Shown here: piece after piece, positions 18,420 through 26,751 of the stretch | Position numbering within the stretch: position 1 is the stretch's first letter | Layout of the letters: each line of letters starts with the position of its first letter | Source of the DNA: Fabrea salina | Taxonomy: Eukaryota > Ciliophora > Heterotrichea > Heterotrichida > Fabreidae | DNA: 64,000 bases | NCBI GenBank assembly: GCA_022984795.1 | Contig: JALIHJ010000050.1 | Coordinates: 62,001-126,000 of the forward strand | Direction: 5' to 3' | Notes under the pieces: model-generated | Databases searched by the model: none | What the model was told of the DNA's origin: nothing | What the model saw: the letters and a program-made list of their open reading frames with translations, nothing else | Made by a program: the position numbers and the translations under genes

Positions 18420-19424
18420 CTATGCCAGTTCATCTTCATCAGGGAACTCGTCTGCAAAAGTTTCAGTAGAACTGGGAGAGTCGGGGTCAGGTTTGGGTTC
18501 GATTTTTTTGCTGCGCATGAAACTAGGGATGTATTCATGCTGGGGTTTGGACTGGGTAGAACTAGTGTTGAACCTAGCATGCTTGTGTTCTGCTCTTAGA
18601 GGAGCTTTACTTGGCTGTTTAAGTTGGCCTTTTTGAACAGAAATATTAGAAAAAGTTTTAGGCTTGAAAGCCCTGTTGGAAGTTTGGACTGGTTTAAACG
18701 TAACGTTTTTTTTAGATACAATAGACGCACGCGTAGCTGCAGTAGAGTTAGTATGCAAAGAGTAGTTCTTTTTTTCGTTTTCTTCAAACTTGCTTTGAAG
18801 TTTGGTATTTTCTTGTAAGAGTCTTTCTATTTGGCTTTCAAGTTCTAGTTGTTTATGCGCAGCATCCTCAAGCTTAGATTCGAGTTTAGGGATTTTTTCT
18901 CTTTTTAAGTACTTGTTTTCTTCTCTGAGTTCTTCAATTTCTTTTTTGAGTTCTTCGTAGTCAGTTTTTTGGTGGGACTTGTTTTCAGCTTTAATCAGGA
19001 GTGCTTTGGTTTCCCTGTATTTTTCTTCGTAGGTGTTTTTCATAGCAAGTGCGTGGTCTAGTTTTACACTTAGTTCAGCTAGTTTTCCCGAGCCTCCTAT
19101 TTGCTCTTTTAGGATGCGGTTTTCTTCTTTGAGCAGAGTCATTTGGGTTTGTATTTCTTGACTCGACCTTGTTGAGAACTCCGTGCTGTCTGTAGAGCTC
19201 CGGATCTCTTGGAGTTTGTTTTTGTAAAAGTTAATTTCTTTCTCTTTGGATTGATTAGCAGCCTTCAGTTCGGAGATCCTTACTTCCATTTGGCTGACTT
19301 GTGCTATGTAGTATTGGTTGCTTCTTTTCAAAGACTCTTTTTCTTCTCTGATTTGCTTAAGTTCCCTTAGTCCTTTTCTGAATGACACAATAGAGTCTTG
19401 ACGTTCATATTCTTTTTTAGACAT
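18420..19424 (-). CDS. Coiled-coil protein with basic C-terminal tail
   Basis: The protein has 334 residues. From residue ~10 to ~220 it is an almost continuous heptad pattern (for example ELKQIREEKESLKRSNQYY and ELREENKYLKREKIPKLESK). A Ser/Thr/Lys-rich, poorly ordered tail follows, ending in an acidic DEFPDEDELA. I do not recognise a family; a structural role at cortex, basal body or chromatin would all fit. The ATG (MSKKEYERQD) is preceded by ATAATG-like AT-rich sequence; the reading frame extends upstream only through a TTG. The start lies next to the divergent START-domain gene. Stop is TAG. Confidence 0.75.
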   Translation of the reverse strand: MSKKEYERQDSIVSFRKGLRELKQIREEKESLKRSNQYYIAQVSQMEVRISELKAANQSKEKEINFYKNKLQEIRSSTDSTEFSTRSSQEIQTQMTLLKEENRILKEQIGGSGKLAELSVKLDHALAMKNTYEEKYRETKALLIKAENKSHQKTDYEELKKEIEELREENKYLKREKIPKLESKLEDAAHKQLELESQIERLLQENTKLQSKFEENEKKNYSLHTNSTAATRASIVSKKNVTFKPVQTSNRAFKPKTFSNISVQKGQLKQPSKAPLRAEHKHARFNTSSTQSKPQHEYIPSFMRSKKIEPKPDPDSPSSTETFADEFPDEDELA

Positions 19425-19425
19425 T

Positions 19426-20328
19426 ATGATGTCTACTTGTTTCTCTTTTATAGGCAAAAAAACCAAAAACCACCGAAGAACCAAAAAGGGAAACAAACCC
19501 CAACAACGCAATTTGGAGTGGCTGGAAATGGACCCTATGAATGACGCGGGGCCTCCTATGCTGCACTACTCTGAGTCGTCTCCGCAGCTAAGCTTTCCAG
19601 AAGAAGAAGAAAAGTCCCCAGAGCCCAGACCCATCGAGTTCCAGGACATGTTTACTTCGAACAGCCAGTTGTTGAGTTGTTCCGAGTTGGTGAAAGAAAA
19701 CTTTGAGAAGTTTGAGATGCTTCTAACTTACGAAAAACAAACAGACTGGGAACTAAAGGTAGACAAGTCCTTTGCAAAAGTCTACCTCACCAAAGGAAGC
19801 AACTTAGACCCAGAGCTCCCTATGGTAAAGGCCCTGTTTGATCTTGAGGTCAACGCTGAACCCGAACAGATTTACAAACTGCTTTACGACACTGAACTCA
19901 GAAAGACATGGGACAAGAACTCAGTGCTCGAGTTCAAAGAGTTAAGTAAGCCTCAAGAAGACGCAGTAGTCTACTACATGCTTAACAAAGCCCCCTGGCC
20001 TTTTTCCAATAGGGACTTTGTTGAACAAAGACTGACTCGCAGAAGAGAAAACGGAGACATCGAGGTGTTTTACAGCAACTGCGAAAGCCAAGAAGCACCG
20101 CAAACTAACTCTAAAGTTGAAAGAGGAAGGACTGTGATAGGTGGACAAGTCTTTAGAAGAAGAGTTTCACATAAAACAGGCGAACCTACTTTACTTGTGA
20201 CTTTGCTTAACCAAGCTGAGATGAATGGAAACATTCCAGCCAAAGCTTTAAAAGAAACCTTGCCAACGTCTTTAATGAAGTGGTACCGAAGTGTTAAAAA
20301 CCAACTTGTAAACCTTCAAAATTCTTAA
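19426..20328 (+). CDS. START-domain lipid-transfer protein
   Basis: The protein has 300 residues from the first ATG. Residues about 95-295 form a START domain: a helix, then FDLEVNAEPEQIYKLLYDTE, LRKTWDKNSVLEF, VVYYMLNKAPWPFSNRDFVE, and a C-terminal helix ending LMKWYRSVKNQLVNL. The nearest relatives are the PCTP/STARD2-type proteins that bind a phospholipid or sterol in a closed cavity. The start is uncertain. An ATG at 19528 (MDPMNDAGPP) also fits, because the first 34 residues are basic and low-complexity; the 19426 start would lie 1 nt from the divergent coiled-coil gene's ATG. Confidence 0.85.
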   Translation: MMSTCFSFIGKKTKNHRRTKKGNKPQQRNLEWLEMDPMNDAGPPMLHYSESSPQLSFPEEEEKSPEPRPIEFQDMFTSNSQLLSCSELVKENFEKFEMLLTYEKQTDWELKVDKSFAKVYLTKGSNLDPELPMVKALFDLEVNAEPEQIYKLLYDTELRKTWDKNSVLEFKELSKPQEDAVVYYMLNKAPWPFSNRDFVEQRLTRRRENGDIEVFYSNCESQEAPQTNSKVERGRTVIGGQVFRRRVSHKTGEPTLLVTLLNQAEMNGNIPAKALKETLPTSLMKWYRSVKNQLVNLQNS

Positions 20329-20347
20329 GTTACCCAATATAATAAAG

Positions 20348-21040
20348 ATGCCCAAAGGTGTAAAACCTCTGTTCTACGACAAAGAATCTGTAGGGAAACG
20401 CTTTAAAGGAAGCAAAACTAAATACACTTGGAAAGTGGAAGTAGCTACTAGGGAACTACTTATTGAGTTATACTCAAGTAAACTATCTGGCAAAAGGAAA
20501 ATCTTTATAAACGGCCTTAAAAAGTTTGACGGCAGAAAGAACTCAGGAACTATTTTCAGTTACCCTTTCAATGCTGAAGGCTATATGTTGATACTGGTAG
20601 AGTCAGAACAGGGGTTTGACCTTAAAGTGGACAATGTTTCTTTTTTCGAGTTATACAGAAACAGTTCTGAAATTTGGGAAGACCCTAAACAACTTAGTTT
20701 TGAGTGCATAGAGTCAGATCAGGAAGAAGAAAGAGAGAGAAGTGCTTCTTTGGAAAAAGTTCCCCGGGCTGACTGGGAGAAACATGCTAGGCCTTACAAA
20801 GTGTCTAAAAGGCACTTGGAAGACAAGTCTTATAGGGAAATTCTTAACTTCAAATCTTATCAAAGGAGCAGAAGGGCTACTGTGGACGTCCCTGATAGCA
20901 GATTTATATTTGAAACTAAGCAATTAACTACTTCAAACGAACTGTTAGAGTTAACTCCAAGAAACTTTCAAACAACTAACCCAAAAACCCAGCCTTTTTT
21001 CACTGAACAACCTGTGTTCACTATGACAGGCTACCCTTAA
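20348..21040 (+). CDS. Beta-rich protein, possibly FAIM-like
   Basis: The protein has 230 residues. The first ~105 hold a pattern seen in many protist proteins and reminiscent of FAIM: YTWKVEVATRELLIELYSSK, SGKRKIFINGLK, FSYPFNAEGYMLILVESEQG and FDLKVDNVSFFELY. FAIM-like folds are beta-sandwich modules of unclear biochemistry. The remaining half is charged and probably disordered. The ATG follows AATAAAG, 19 nt after the START gene's stop. The family assignment is tentative; no catalytic motif is seen. Confidence 0.55.
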   Translation: MPKGVKPLFYDKESVGKRFKGSKTKYTWKVEVATRELLIELYSSKLSGKRKIFINGLKKFDGRKNSGTIFSYPFNAEGYMLILVESEQGFDLKVDNVSFFELYRNSSEIWEDPKQLSFECIESDQEEERERSASLEKVPRADWEKHARPYKVSKRHLEDKSYREILNFKSYQRSRRATVDVPDSRFIFETKQLTTSNELLELTPRNFQTTNPKTQPFFTEQPVFTMTGYP

Positions 21041-21055
21041 CTAACATTTTTAGGA

Positions 21056-21487
21056 TTAAAATGACTTTTCGAGAGGTGTTGAGTTGAAAGGGCGTCTTTT
21101 AACGAAGTTGCTGAAGCGGACATCTTTCCAGGACTTAAGTTTAGGTTGAGGAGTTCTGTACCCATTAATTATGCTTCCCGGGAACTCTGGGCTGAAAGAA
21201 ATCTGGTTGAGTCTTTTGATGGGGCTGTTATCTAGATTGCTCATTATGGGTTTACAATGAGTGGGACTCTGGGAACTGTGCTTTTTTCTTTGTTTGGGGA
21301 ACTCAAATTTGTGCAGTCTTTTGTGTGAAATATCAGGTAAGTTAGAATTGGGGAAATTGTATAGTTTGTTAGGAATAGGAAATAGCTTCTTTTTGTTTAT
21401 GCTGAATTTAGGTTTTTGGTCTAGTTTTAGAACTTCCCAGTTCTTTATTGTAAGCTTGCTTTTTGTATTTTCGAAGTTAGGCTTCAT
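21056..21487 (-). CDS. Small basic protein of unknown function
   Basis: The protein has 143 residues and is rich in Lys, Pro, Asn and Ser, with short motifs such as KSWKDVRFSNF and no membrane segment. It is convergent with the preceding gene (15 nt between stops) and follows the K+ channel gene on the same strand. Short disordered basic proteins of this kind recur in the window (23617-24225, 34581-34946, 36999-37439, 37447-37737). No family is recognised, and coding status rests on an intact frame, start context and tight fit between neighbours. Confidence 0.55.
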   Translation of the reverse strand: MKPNFENTKSKLTIKNWEVLKLDQKPKFSINKKKLFPIPNKLYNFPNSNLPDISHKRLHKFEFPKQRKKHSSQSPTHCKPIMSNLDNSPIKRLNQISFSPEFPGSIINGYRTPQPKLKSWKDVRFSNFVKRRPFNSTPLEKSF

Positions 21488-21560
21488 TGTTTCTTAGTAG
21501 AAAAAATAACCTTAAAACTCAGCCACAGAATACTAAAACCTTATCTAAATTACAAAAACT

Positions 21561-23576
21561 TTACTTAAAATTAAATTTATCGAAGATAGGTTCGTGTTCT
21601 TTGTCTTCAGGAACTTCTTGGATGCTCCTTTCTTCAGCTATTCTAGATATTTGGTTGTTAGCTTCGCCTTCTTTAGCAATGCTTCCAACTGACTCTGAAG
21701 GGGAAACTCCTGAACTTCCTTCACTTCCACTAAAAACCTCAAAAAGTCTTTTGCAAATCAACTTAGTTTCTTCAACTGACCTTTCAATCATCCTAACCTT
21801 ACTTCTGACCTTTTGGAACTCAACTACTTCATCTTCCTTAGAAATAGCATTTAAAACATTCCCAGCCATAGTTTTTCGGTTCTTCATGATTTGGCTTCTA
21901 GTTTTTTCTCTTAAAGGAGTTTCTTGTCTTTGGTGGGTTTCTTCACTCACTAAGTACTTATGTTTTTTTTCAACTAAGTTTTCTTTAGAGTTGGCTAAGT
22001 TGCTGAAACTCCTACGCTTCATAGTGTGCAGCGCATGCTTTCTTTCAGCTTCTTCCTTTTTTTGGTCTGATCGAATTTGGCGGTCTCGGGCAGCAGTGCA
22101 TATTTCTACAGCTTCTTCTTCAAAGGTGAAAAGCATCTCAGAAAAGTCTTCGCGCAACAGTGTGAGGATTTCACAAGGTTCTGTAGCTTTAACTGAATCA
22201 AGGTGAGTTTTGTTTTCTGAAAATAAAAGATCTACCTCTCCAAAGTAGTACCCTTCAGATATCATAACAAAGGGTATGCAGTCAGCTTGTTTCAAGGCCA
22301 CCACAGAAGCTTCTCCTTTGACTAAAAAGTACATTTCAGCAGCGTATTCTCCTTCTTTGTAGATAAATTCGCCATTTTCGACCTTCACAGTTTTAAGTCT
22401 AGGAGCCACCCAAGCTACAAAGTTAGCTGACTTGTCTGAAAAAAAAGCGTTGTTTTTAAGCATTTTCTCGTGGATTATAATCAGCAGTTCCTTGCTAAGG
22501 TTAGGAGGCAGGTCTCCAAGTAGCTCTTCTACTTCTTTTCTGCTGTGTTGGTACTCGTACTCAATGGCCTTAGTAAGCTTCTTAAAAAATAGTTTAGAAA
22601 GTTTGTGCTTCCTGGCAAGTTGGTTGAGTATTTCAAGTTTCCTGTTGAGTTCAGCTTTTCTTAAGTTCATGTTTGAAATCAGGTTAGTAAGCGAACCTAT
22701 TGTGTAGGAGTAAAGAAGCACTCCAATGATCATCACAAAACTGCAAATAAGGCGCTCAAAAGTATTGTTTGCAGCTATGTCTCCGTAGCCTACTGTAGTT
22801 AAAGTAGCAGCTGCCCAGTAAGCACCCACTACGTATAACTCAGAGTTAGAAAGGTCTTCGTATCCCCCTGCTCTGATCCAGCAGTCGTACTCTTCATAAA
22901 TCATGAACTTGCCTACAAACACGTAAGAACAACACAGCAAATGAATCATGAGTCCAAAAGAAACAATGAACCATATTATTCTTTCCACACCTATGTTGAA
23001 CTTAAAAGCAAGGTTGATGTACTTCTTCATCTTGTCTTTGTTTTTGATGATCTTCACCATGCGGAACAACTTAGCTAGTTTCAGCATCCGGTAAAGCCTA
23101 GGCAACTTCGCAACCCTTATCAAAGAATTGTAGTTCCTTTCGTTTTCTAAAATTATTTGAAAGGGCAAACAAGCTATTAGATCTGGAATCATCCAAGTTT
23201 TTAAGTAGCTTTTGATTATAACTTTGTTACGTACTTCAAGGTTGTTTTCTTTGTCGTAGTAAGCAAGGAACATTATAACTAACACGTCGATGAAAAATAT
23301 CGAGTCTATAACCAAGTCCACAATAAGCCAGTCAGTGGTGTCTTCCTCTACAAAAGCTACTCTGTAAGGAGTAACAACTGCGGTGTACAGAAGCAAAAGT
23401 GTTATGAATTTCGTCCAGTATGCTACAAAAGTGTCATCTGGGTATAAGACACAAGTATGTCCTTGGCCTTTCATTTGGGTTCTCAAGTTAGCGTTGGCTT
23501 CTTGTGTTTTGTACTTCAACAAGTCAGTTTGCCACCGAGTGAAAGGAGTAGAAGTTTCGTCGTTTGGGTTTTCCAT
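21561..23576 (-). CDS. Voltage-gated K+ channel with cyclic-nucleotide-binding domain
   Basis: The protein has 671 residues. It has six membrane segments with S1 near residue 55. S4 carries spaced basic residues (RVAKLPRLYRMLKLAKLFRM, about 150-175). The pore signature TTVGYGD lies near residue 261. A C-linker and a cNMP-binding domain (about 385-500: GEFIYKEGEYAAEMYFLVKG, then YYFGEVDLLF) follow, with a long charged tail. This is the EAG/HCN/CNG class; the GYGD filter predicts K+ selectivity. Such channels set membrane potential and ciliary beating in ciliates. In the cNBD the loop reads FGEVDLLF where FGE..L..(R)A is usual, so high-affinity cyclic-nucleotide binding is uncertain. Confidence 0.92.
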   Translation of the reverse strand: MENPNDETSTPFTRWQTDLLKYKTQEANANLRTQMKGQGHTCVLYPDDTFVAYWTKFITLLLLYTAVVTPYRVAFVEEDTTDWLIVDLVIDSIFFIDVLVIMFLAYYDKENNLEVRNKVIIKSYLKTWMIPDLIACLPFQIILENERNYNSLIRVAKLPRLYRMLKLAKLFRMVKIIKNKDKMKKYINLAFKFNIGVERIIWFIVSFGLMIHLLCCSYVFVGKFMIYEEYDCWIRAGGYEDLSNSELYVVGAYWAAATLTTVGYGDIAANNTFERLICSFVMIIGVLLYSYTIGSLTNLISNMNLRKAELNRKLEILNQLARKHKLSKLFFKKLTKAIEYEYQHSRKEVEELLGDLPPNLSKELLIIIHEKMLKNNAFFSDKSANFVAWVAPRLKTVKVENGEFIYKEGEYAAEMYFLVKGEASVVALKQADCIPFVMISEGYYFGEVDLLFSENKTHLDSVKATEPCEILTLLREDFSEMLFTFEEEAVEICTAARDRQIRSDQKKEEAERKHALHTMKRRSFSNLANSKENLVEKKHKYLVSEETHQRQETPLREKTRSQIMKNRKTMAGNVLNAISKEDEVVEFQKVRSKVRMIERSVEETKLICKRLFEVFSGSEGSSGVSPSESVGSIAKEGEANNQISRIAEERSIQEVPEDKEHEPIFDKFNFK

Positions 23577-23616
23577 TTAATCTGAATCCTTCGGAGTTAG
23601 CCCGATTAATTACAGT

Positions 23617-24225
23617 TTATACATCAGGGGTTTTGTTTCGGAACTTTTTTTTAATTTTAACCCTGATAGTAGGCTGGTTAAAGGAGTCTTCAGGCTTCAT
23701 TGTGATACTTTTTTCAATGGCTTTAGTAGACCTGGGCTCTAAAAAAGGCATGTATTTAGTTTCTGAGTTTAAGTCTGAAAAGTAGCTATCAGCAATTCCT
23801 TGAGTCCCTACTACTTCTAAACTTACGTTTTTGCAAGGCAAACTAGGCCTGGAGTTCTTGCAACTAGCTCTTCGGTGTCTTTTTGAAAAATCCAAAGGGT
23901 TGGGTTTGGGCTCTAACTTGTACTGCAAGTTTTCAAGGCTTTGTTTGGGCTTGTAAGAAGACCTGGGTCTAAGTACTTGTAGGTTTTTACTGATGTTGGA
24001 CCTTAAAGAGTTGCTTTTGTACCTTTTTAAGTTCTGTTTGGGGACCCTCAACAGACAAGGATTGTTGGTGCTGGAAGTAGGCTTGGAGTAACCTTTAAGT
24101 TTGGTGTTTGAAAAAGAAGGAGTGTGCAGCAGGTAAGAAGGAATAGACGACTTTTTCAAAATCCTGTCTAAGTCCCCCATAAGTCTAGCACAGGCCCTTT
24201 CTTCTTTACACAACTTTTTCTTCAT
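23617..24225 (-). CDS. Small basic protein of unknown function
   Basis: The protein has 202 residues. After a short helical start (MKKKLCKEERACARLMGDLD) it is Ser, Pro, Lys and Asn-rich and probably disordered. No membrane segment or known motif is seen. It sits between the C2/coiled-coil gene (10 nt upstream on the same strand) and the K+ channel gene (40 nt downstream). The function is unknown. Confidence 0.6.
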   Translation of the reverse strand: MKKKLCKEERACARLMGDLDRILKKSSIPSYLLHTPSFSNTKLKGYSKPTSSTNNPCLLRVPKQNLKRYKSNSLRSNISKNLQVLRPRSSYKPKQSLENLQYKLEPKPNPLDFSKRHRRASCKNSRPSLPCKNVSLEVVGTQGIADSYFSDLNSETKYMPFLEPRSTKAIEKSITMKPEDSFNQPTIRVKIKKKFRNKTPDV

Positions 24226-24235
24226 TTTTACACTA

Positions 24236-25654
24236 TTACTTATAGTAACTTTCGAGTTTTGCGTCTAGTTCGTACACTTGTGCAGACAGGTTCGAGATTT
24301 CTTGGGCGTAAAGAGTTGCTTGGGAATCCATTTGGGATTGAATGGCTTCTACTCTGGCATTTGCAGCCTGGAGCTCTACTTCAAGTTGTACAAGGTCGCT
24401 TGAAGGGCTTTGTCGGGAGTCTTGTTGTGCTAGAGCTTGTCCGAGTTGTTCTATTTCAAGCATGAGTTCTTGGATTCTTTGGTGGTTTTCTTGGGGTTTT
24501 TTTTCTTCAATCTGGAGTTTCTGGATCTCTTCTAGAGGCAAAAAGCCTCCGTTTTGTTGGAGTAAGAGTTCTAGTTGTTGGTGTTTTTGTTTGTAAATAG
24601 CTTGTTGGTGCTTTAAAACTGAAATTTCTGCAGCAGCTGAAGGGTCTTTTGTGCTGTTTTGGGTTTTGGCAAGTTGGGATTCAAACTGGGTGATGAGATG
24701 GTTGTGTGACTTAATGGTGTCTCTTAGTTGAAGAACCGTGGGAATTTGGTCTCTTAAAGTTAGCATGTGGAATTGGAGTTGTTGCTGGGCTGTTTTTAAC
24801 TGTTGGAGTTCTTCTTTGAGAGCTTTGAACTTTCTTTGCTTGCCTTCGATTTTTAGCCAGTCTTCTGTGAGTTCTTGGTATATCATCTTTTCGACCTTAA
24901 GTCTTAAGTTGAGTTTTTCGTACTCGAGTTTAAGGATTTGGGCTCCTTGAGGGGAAGTGCCTAGCATGTCTACTTTGGCTGGAATGCTTTCTATGCTTTG
25001 TTTTCTTTGGACTTGGTTTCTGAGGTTTAGGTTCTCTTCTTCGAGCTGTTCTTTTTGTTTCTTGAGCATAGCTAAGTCAACTCCTAAACTCCTCAAAGAG
25101 TTTTTGGTTTTGTCTACTCTTTCAAACCACTGATTGAGTTCGTTAGTTTTGGCTTCGTTTAACTCAGTAACTCCTAGGAGTTTTTGGTTTATTACTTGCC
25201 TGTCTTGTTCGTATCTGTCGAACTCTACTTTTTGGAGGGTTCTTTCGTTTTCAATGATCTTTTCTTCAACTCCGTAAGTGTTAATGCTGATAGTTGCACT
25301 TAAGTTGCAAACATCTTCTTTGCTGGTTAAGTGTTTTAAAACTAAGTTTTGTTTAAGAGGTACTTGGTCTCTTAAGTTAGAGAGTTTTCTTTTAGTAATG
25401 ACTAAAGAGCTGATGCCTTGGCACTTAGAGTCCCCAATAGCTCCGAACCTAAGAGTGATTTTGTTTGCAAGTGAAATCTTGAATATGAAAAAAGTTCTTT
25501 GGAACTCAGGCGTATGCCCTTTTAGGGTTTCAGTGCGTTGTTTCTGTTTGTAGTTAGTTTCTGAAGAGTAAGATACTTGGTCTAGTTCTACCTGCACAAA
25601 CCACTTTGAGTCCCATTTAAAGTCAGCCCTTGTTATTGACACATTAAGTTCCAT
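24236..25654 (-). CDS. C2-like domain plus coiled-coil protein
   Basis: The protein has 472 residues. The N-terminal ~130 read as a C2-type beta sandwich (MELNVSITRADFKW, then FVQVELDQVSYSS, FIFKISLANKITLRFGAIGD). The rest is long coiled coil (for example LKKQKEQLEEENLNLRNQVQ). C2 plus coiled coil is common in basal-body and cortical scaffold proteins; the exact protein is not recognised. The C2 strand begins at the first residue and no later Met fits, so the ATG at 25652-25654 is almost forced. It shares its A with the TAA of the upstream RAP gene (TAATG). Confidence 0.75.
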   Translation of the reverse strand: MELNVSITRADFKWDSKWFVQVELDQVSYSSETNYKQKQRTETLKGHTPEFQRTFFIFKISLANKITLRFGAIGDSKCQGISSLVITKRKLSNLRDQVPLKQNLVLKHLTSKEDVCNLSATISINTYGVEEKIIENERTLQKVEFDRYEQDRQVINQKLLGVTELNEAKTNELNQWFERVDKTKNSLRSLGVDLAMLKKQKEQLEEENLNLRNQVQRKQSIESIPAKVDMLGTSPQGAQILKLEYEKLNLRLKVEKMIYQELTEDWLKIEGKQRKFKALKEELQQLKTAQQQLQFHMLTLRDQIPTVLQLRDTIKSHNHLITQFESQLAKTQNSTKDPSAAAEISVLKHQQAIYKQKHQQLELLLQQNGGFLPLEEIQKLQIEEKKPQENHQRIQELMLEIEQLGQALAQQDSRQSPSSDLVQLEVELQAANARVEAIQSQMDSQATLYAQEISNLSAQVYELDAKLESYYK

Positions 25655-26751
25655 TAAAAGAATTTATTTAAGCAAGAACCTAGGTAAGCTTCTCCTTGCT
25701 GGTCTAAGTGGAAAAAAGGCAACCTAACCACTTTGTACCCTTTGGCTTCTAAAACTTTGCTTTTAAACAGAGTCTGTCCAGTGAGTTCTTGTGTTCTTTT
25801 TCCATTTGTAAGTCTTAAGTAGTGGGTAGGGCCGTCTACTTCTAGGGCAGTTTTGTTGTTAAGCAAAAAGTCCACAATGTAGAACTTTTCCAGTGCTTTT
25901 TTCTTTTGGTAAGTTATTTGGTGGCTTTTAAGGAACTCCTCTACCTTTTTGGATAAAAGCGACTCACTTTCGCCATTGAGCAAAAAGTTAGGGTTAAAAC
26001 GTACTTGGGAGGTGATTTGGTCAGCTATGTGTTTAATGCCTAGGTAGGTTTCTGGGTTAAGTGTGTTGTGGGCGTCTAGAGTTTGCAGTATAAAGTTCCT
26101 AGTAGCTATGCGTTTTTTGCTGGTAACTTCGTGGTGGATCTGGGAGTTAATGCCTTTGTAAAGGTTTTCCCACAAAAGAGTGTTTTGGAAGTTTTCAAGC
26201 ATTGAAAGTGACTTGACCAAGGCTAGAGTAGTGTTTAACTCAGTGTTTTGGTAATTCAACTTAGGCAACAGCTTGTGTGTTAAGAACTCTTGGAAACCAG
26301 GATTAAGTATGTTTAAAGAACTGTAAAACTGCAGGATCTTGTGCAAGTCTTTTGGCTTAACTCTGAACTCTTGGGCTTTAAGAGTGCTTTCTATTGAGTA
26401 AAGCACTTCCCAAGAGGGCCTTACTTTGAACTTGTTGCAGTTTGTTAAGAAAGCAACTACTAGTTCTATTGATTGCTCACTAAGTAACTTTTCTTCTAAG
26501 CAACAGTAAAACTGGGGCGACAGCACAGTGCCCTTGTTAAAGGTTAGAGTGTCTAAGTACTTTGCTAAGTAGTCTGAGTCAAAGTGCTTCGCAACAAAAG
26601 AGCTCTCTAAAACACTCCATGCTTCTTTTGGAAGTTGTTTTTGACTCAGTATATTTTTGGCCGCTTGAAAAGCTTGATACTTCTGCCCAGCAGCTAACTT
26701 GTGAGTGAGTTCTTTAAGCAGAGTGTTTATTTCGCTTTTCATTATTAGCAT
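25654..26751 (-). CDS. RAP-domain RNA-binding protein
   Basis: The protein has 365 residues. Helical repeat-like sequence fills the first ~270. The C-terminal ~75 form a RAP domain: FYIVDFLLNNKTALEVDGPT, HYLRLTNGKRTQELTG, and KSKVLEAKGYKVVRLPFF. RAP proteins usually act on organellar RNA (stability, processing or rRNA maturation), so mitochondria are likely, although I see no clear targeting peptide. Two ATGs are possible: 26751, which overlaps the upstream TAA as TAATG, and 26742. The stop in turn overlaps the next gene's ATG. Confidence 0.85.
   Translation of the reverse strand: MLIMKSEINTLLKELTHKLAAGQKYQAFQAAKNILSQKQLPKEAWSVLESSFVAKHFDSDYLAKYLDTLTFNKGTVLSPQFYCCLEEKLLSEQSIELVVAFLTNCNKFKVRPSWEVLYSIESTLKAQEFRVKPKDLHKILQFYSSLNILNPGFQEFLTHKLLPKLNYQNTELNTTLALVKSLSMLENFQNTLLWENLYKGINSQIHHEVTSKKRIATRNFILQTLDAHNTLNPETYLGIKHIADQITSQVRFNPNFLLNGESESLLSKKVEEFLKSHQITYQKKKALEKFYIVDFLLNNKTALEVDGPTHYLRLTNGKRTQELTGQTLFKSKVLEAKGYKVVRLPFFHLDQQGEAYLGSCLNKFF

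Noticed and set aside
19438-19452. A 15-nt intron GTTTCTCTTTTATAG near the start of the START gene.
   Set aside because: It lacks the GTA start and the A at position 10 shared by the five supported introns.
19947-19961. A further 15-nt intron inside the START gene (GTAAGCCTCAAGAAG, A at position 10).
   Set aside because: The frame is open through it and the translated residues fit the START domain; without cDNA it cannot be told from coding sequence.
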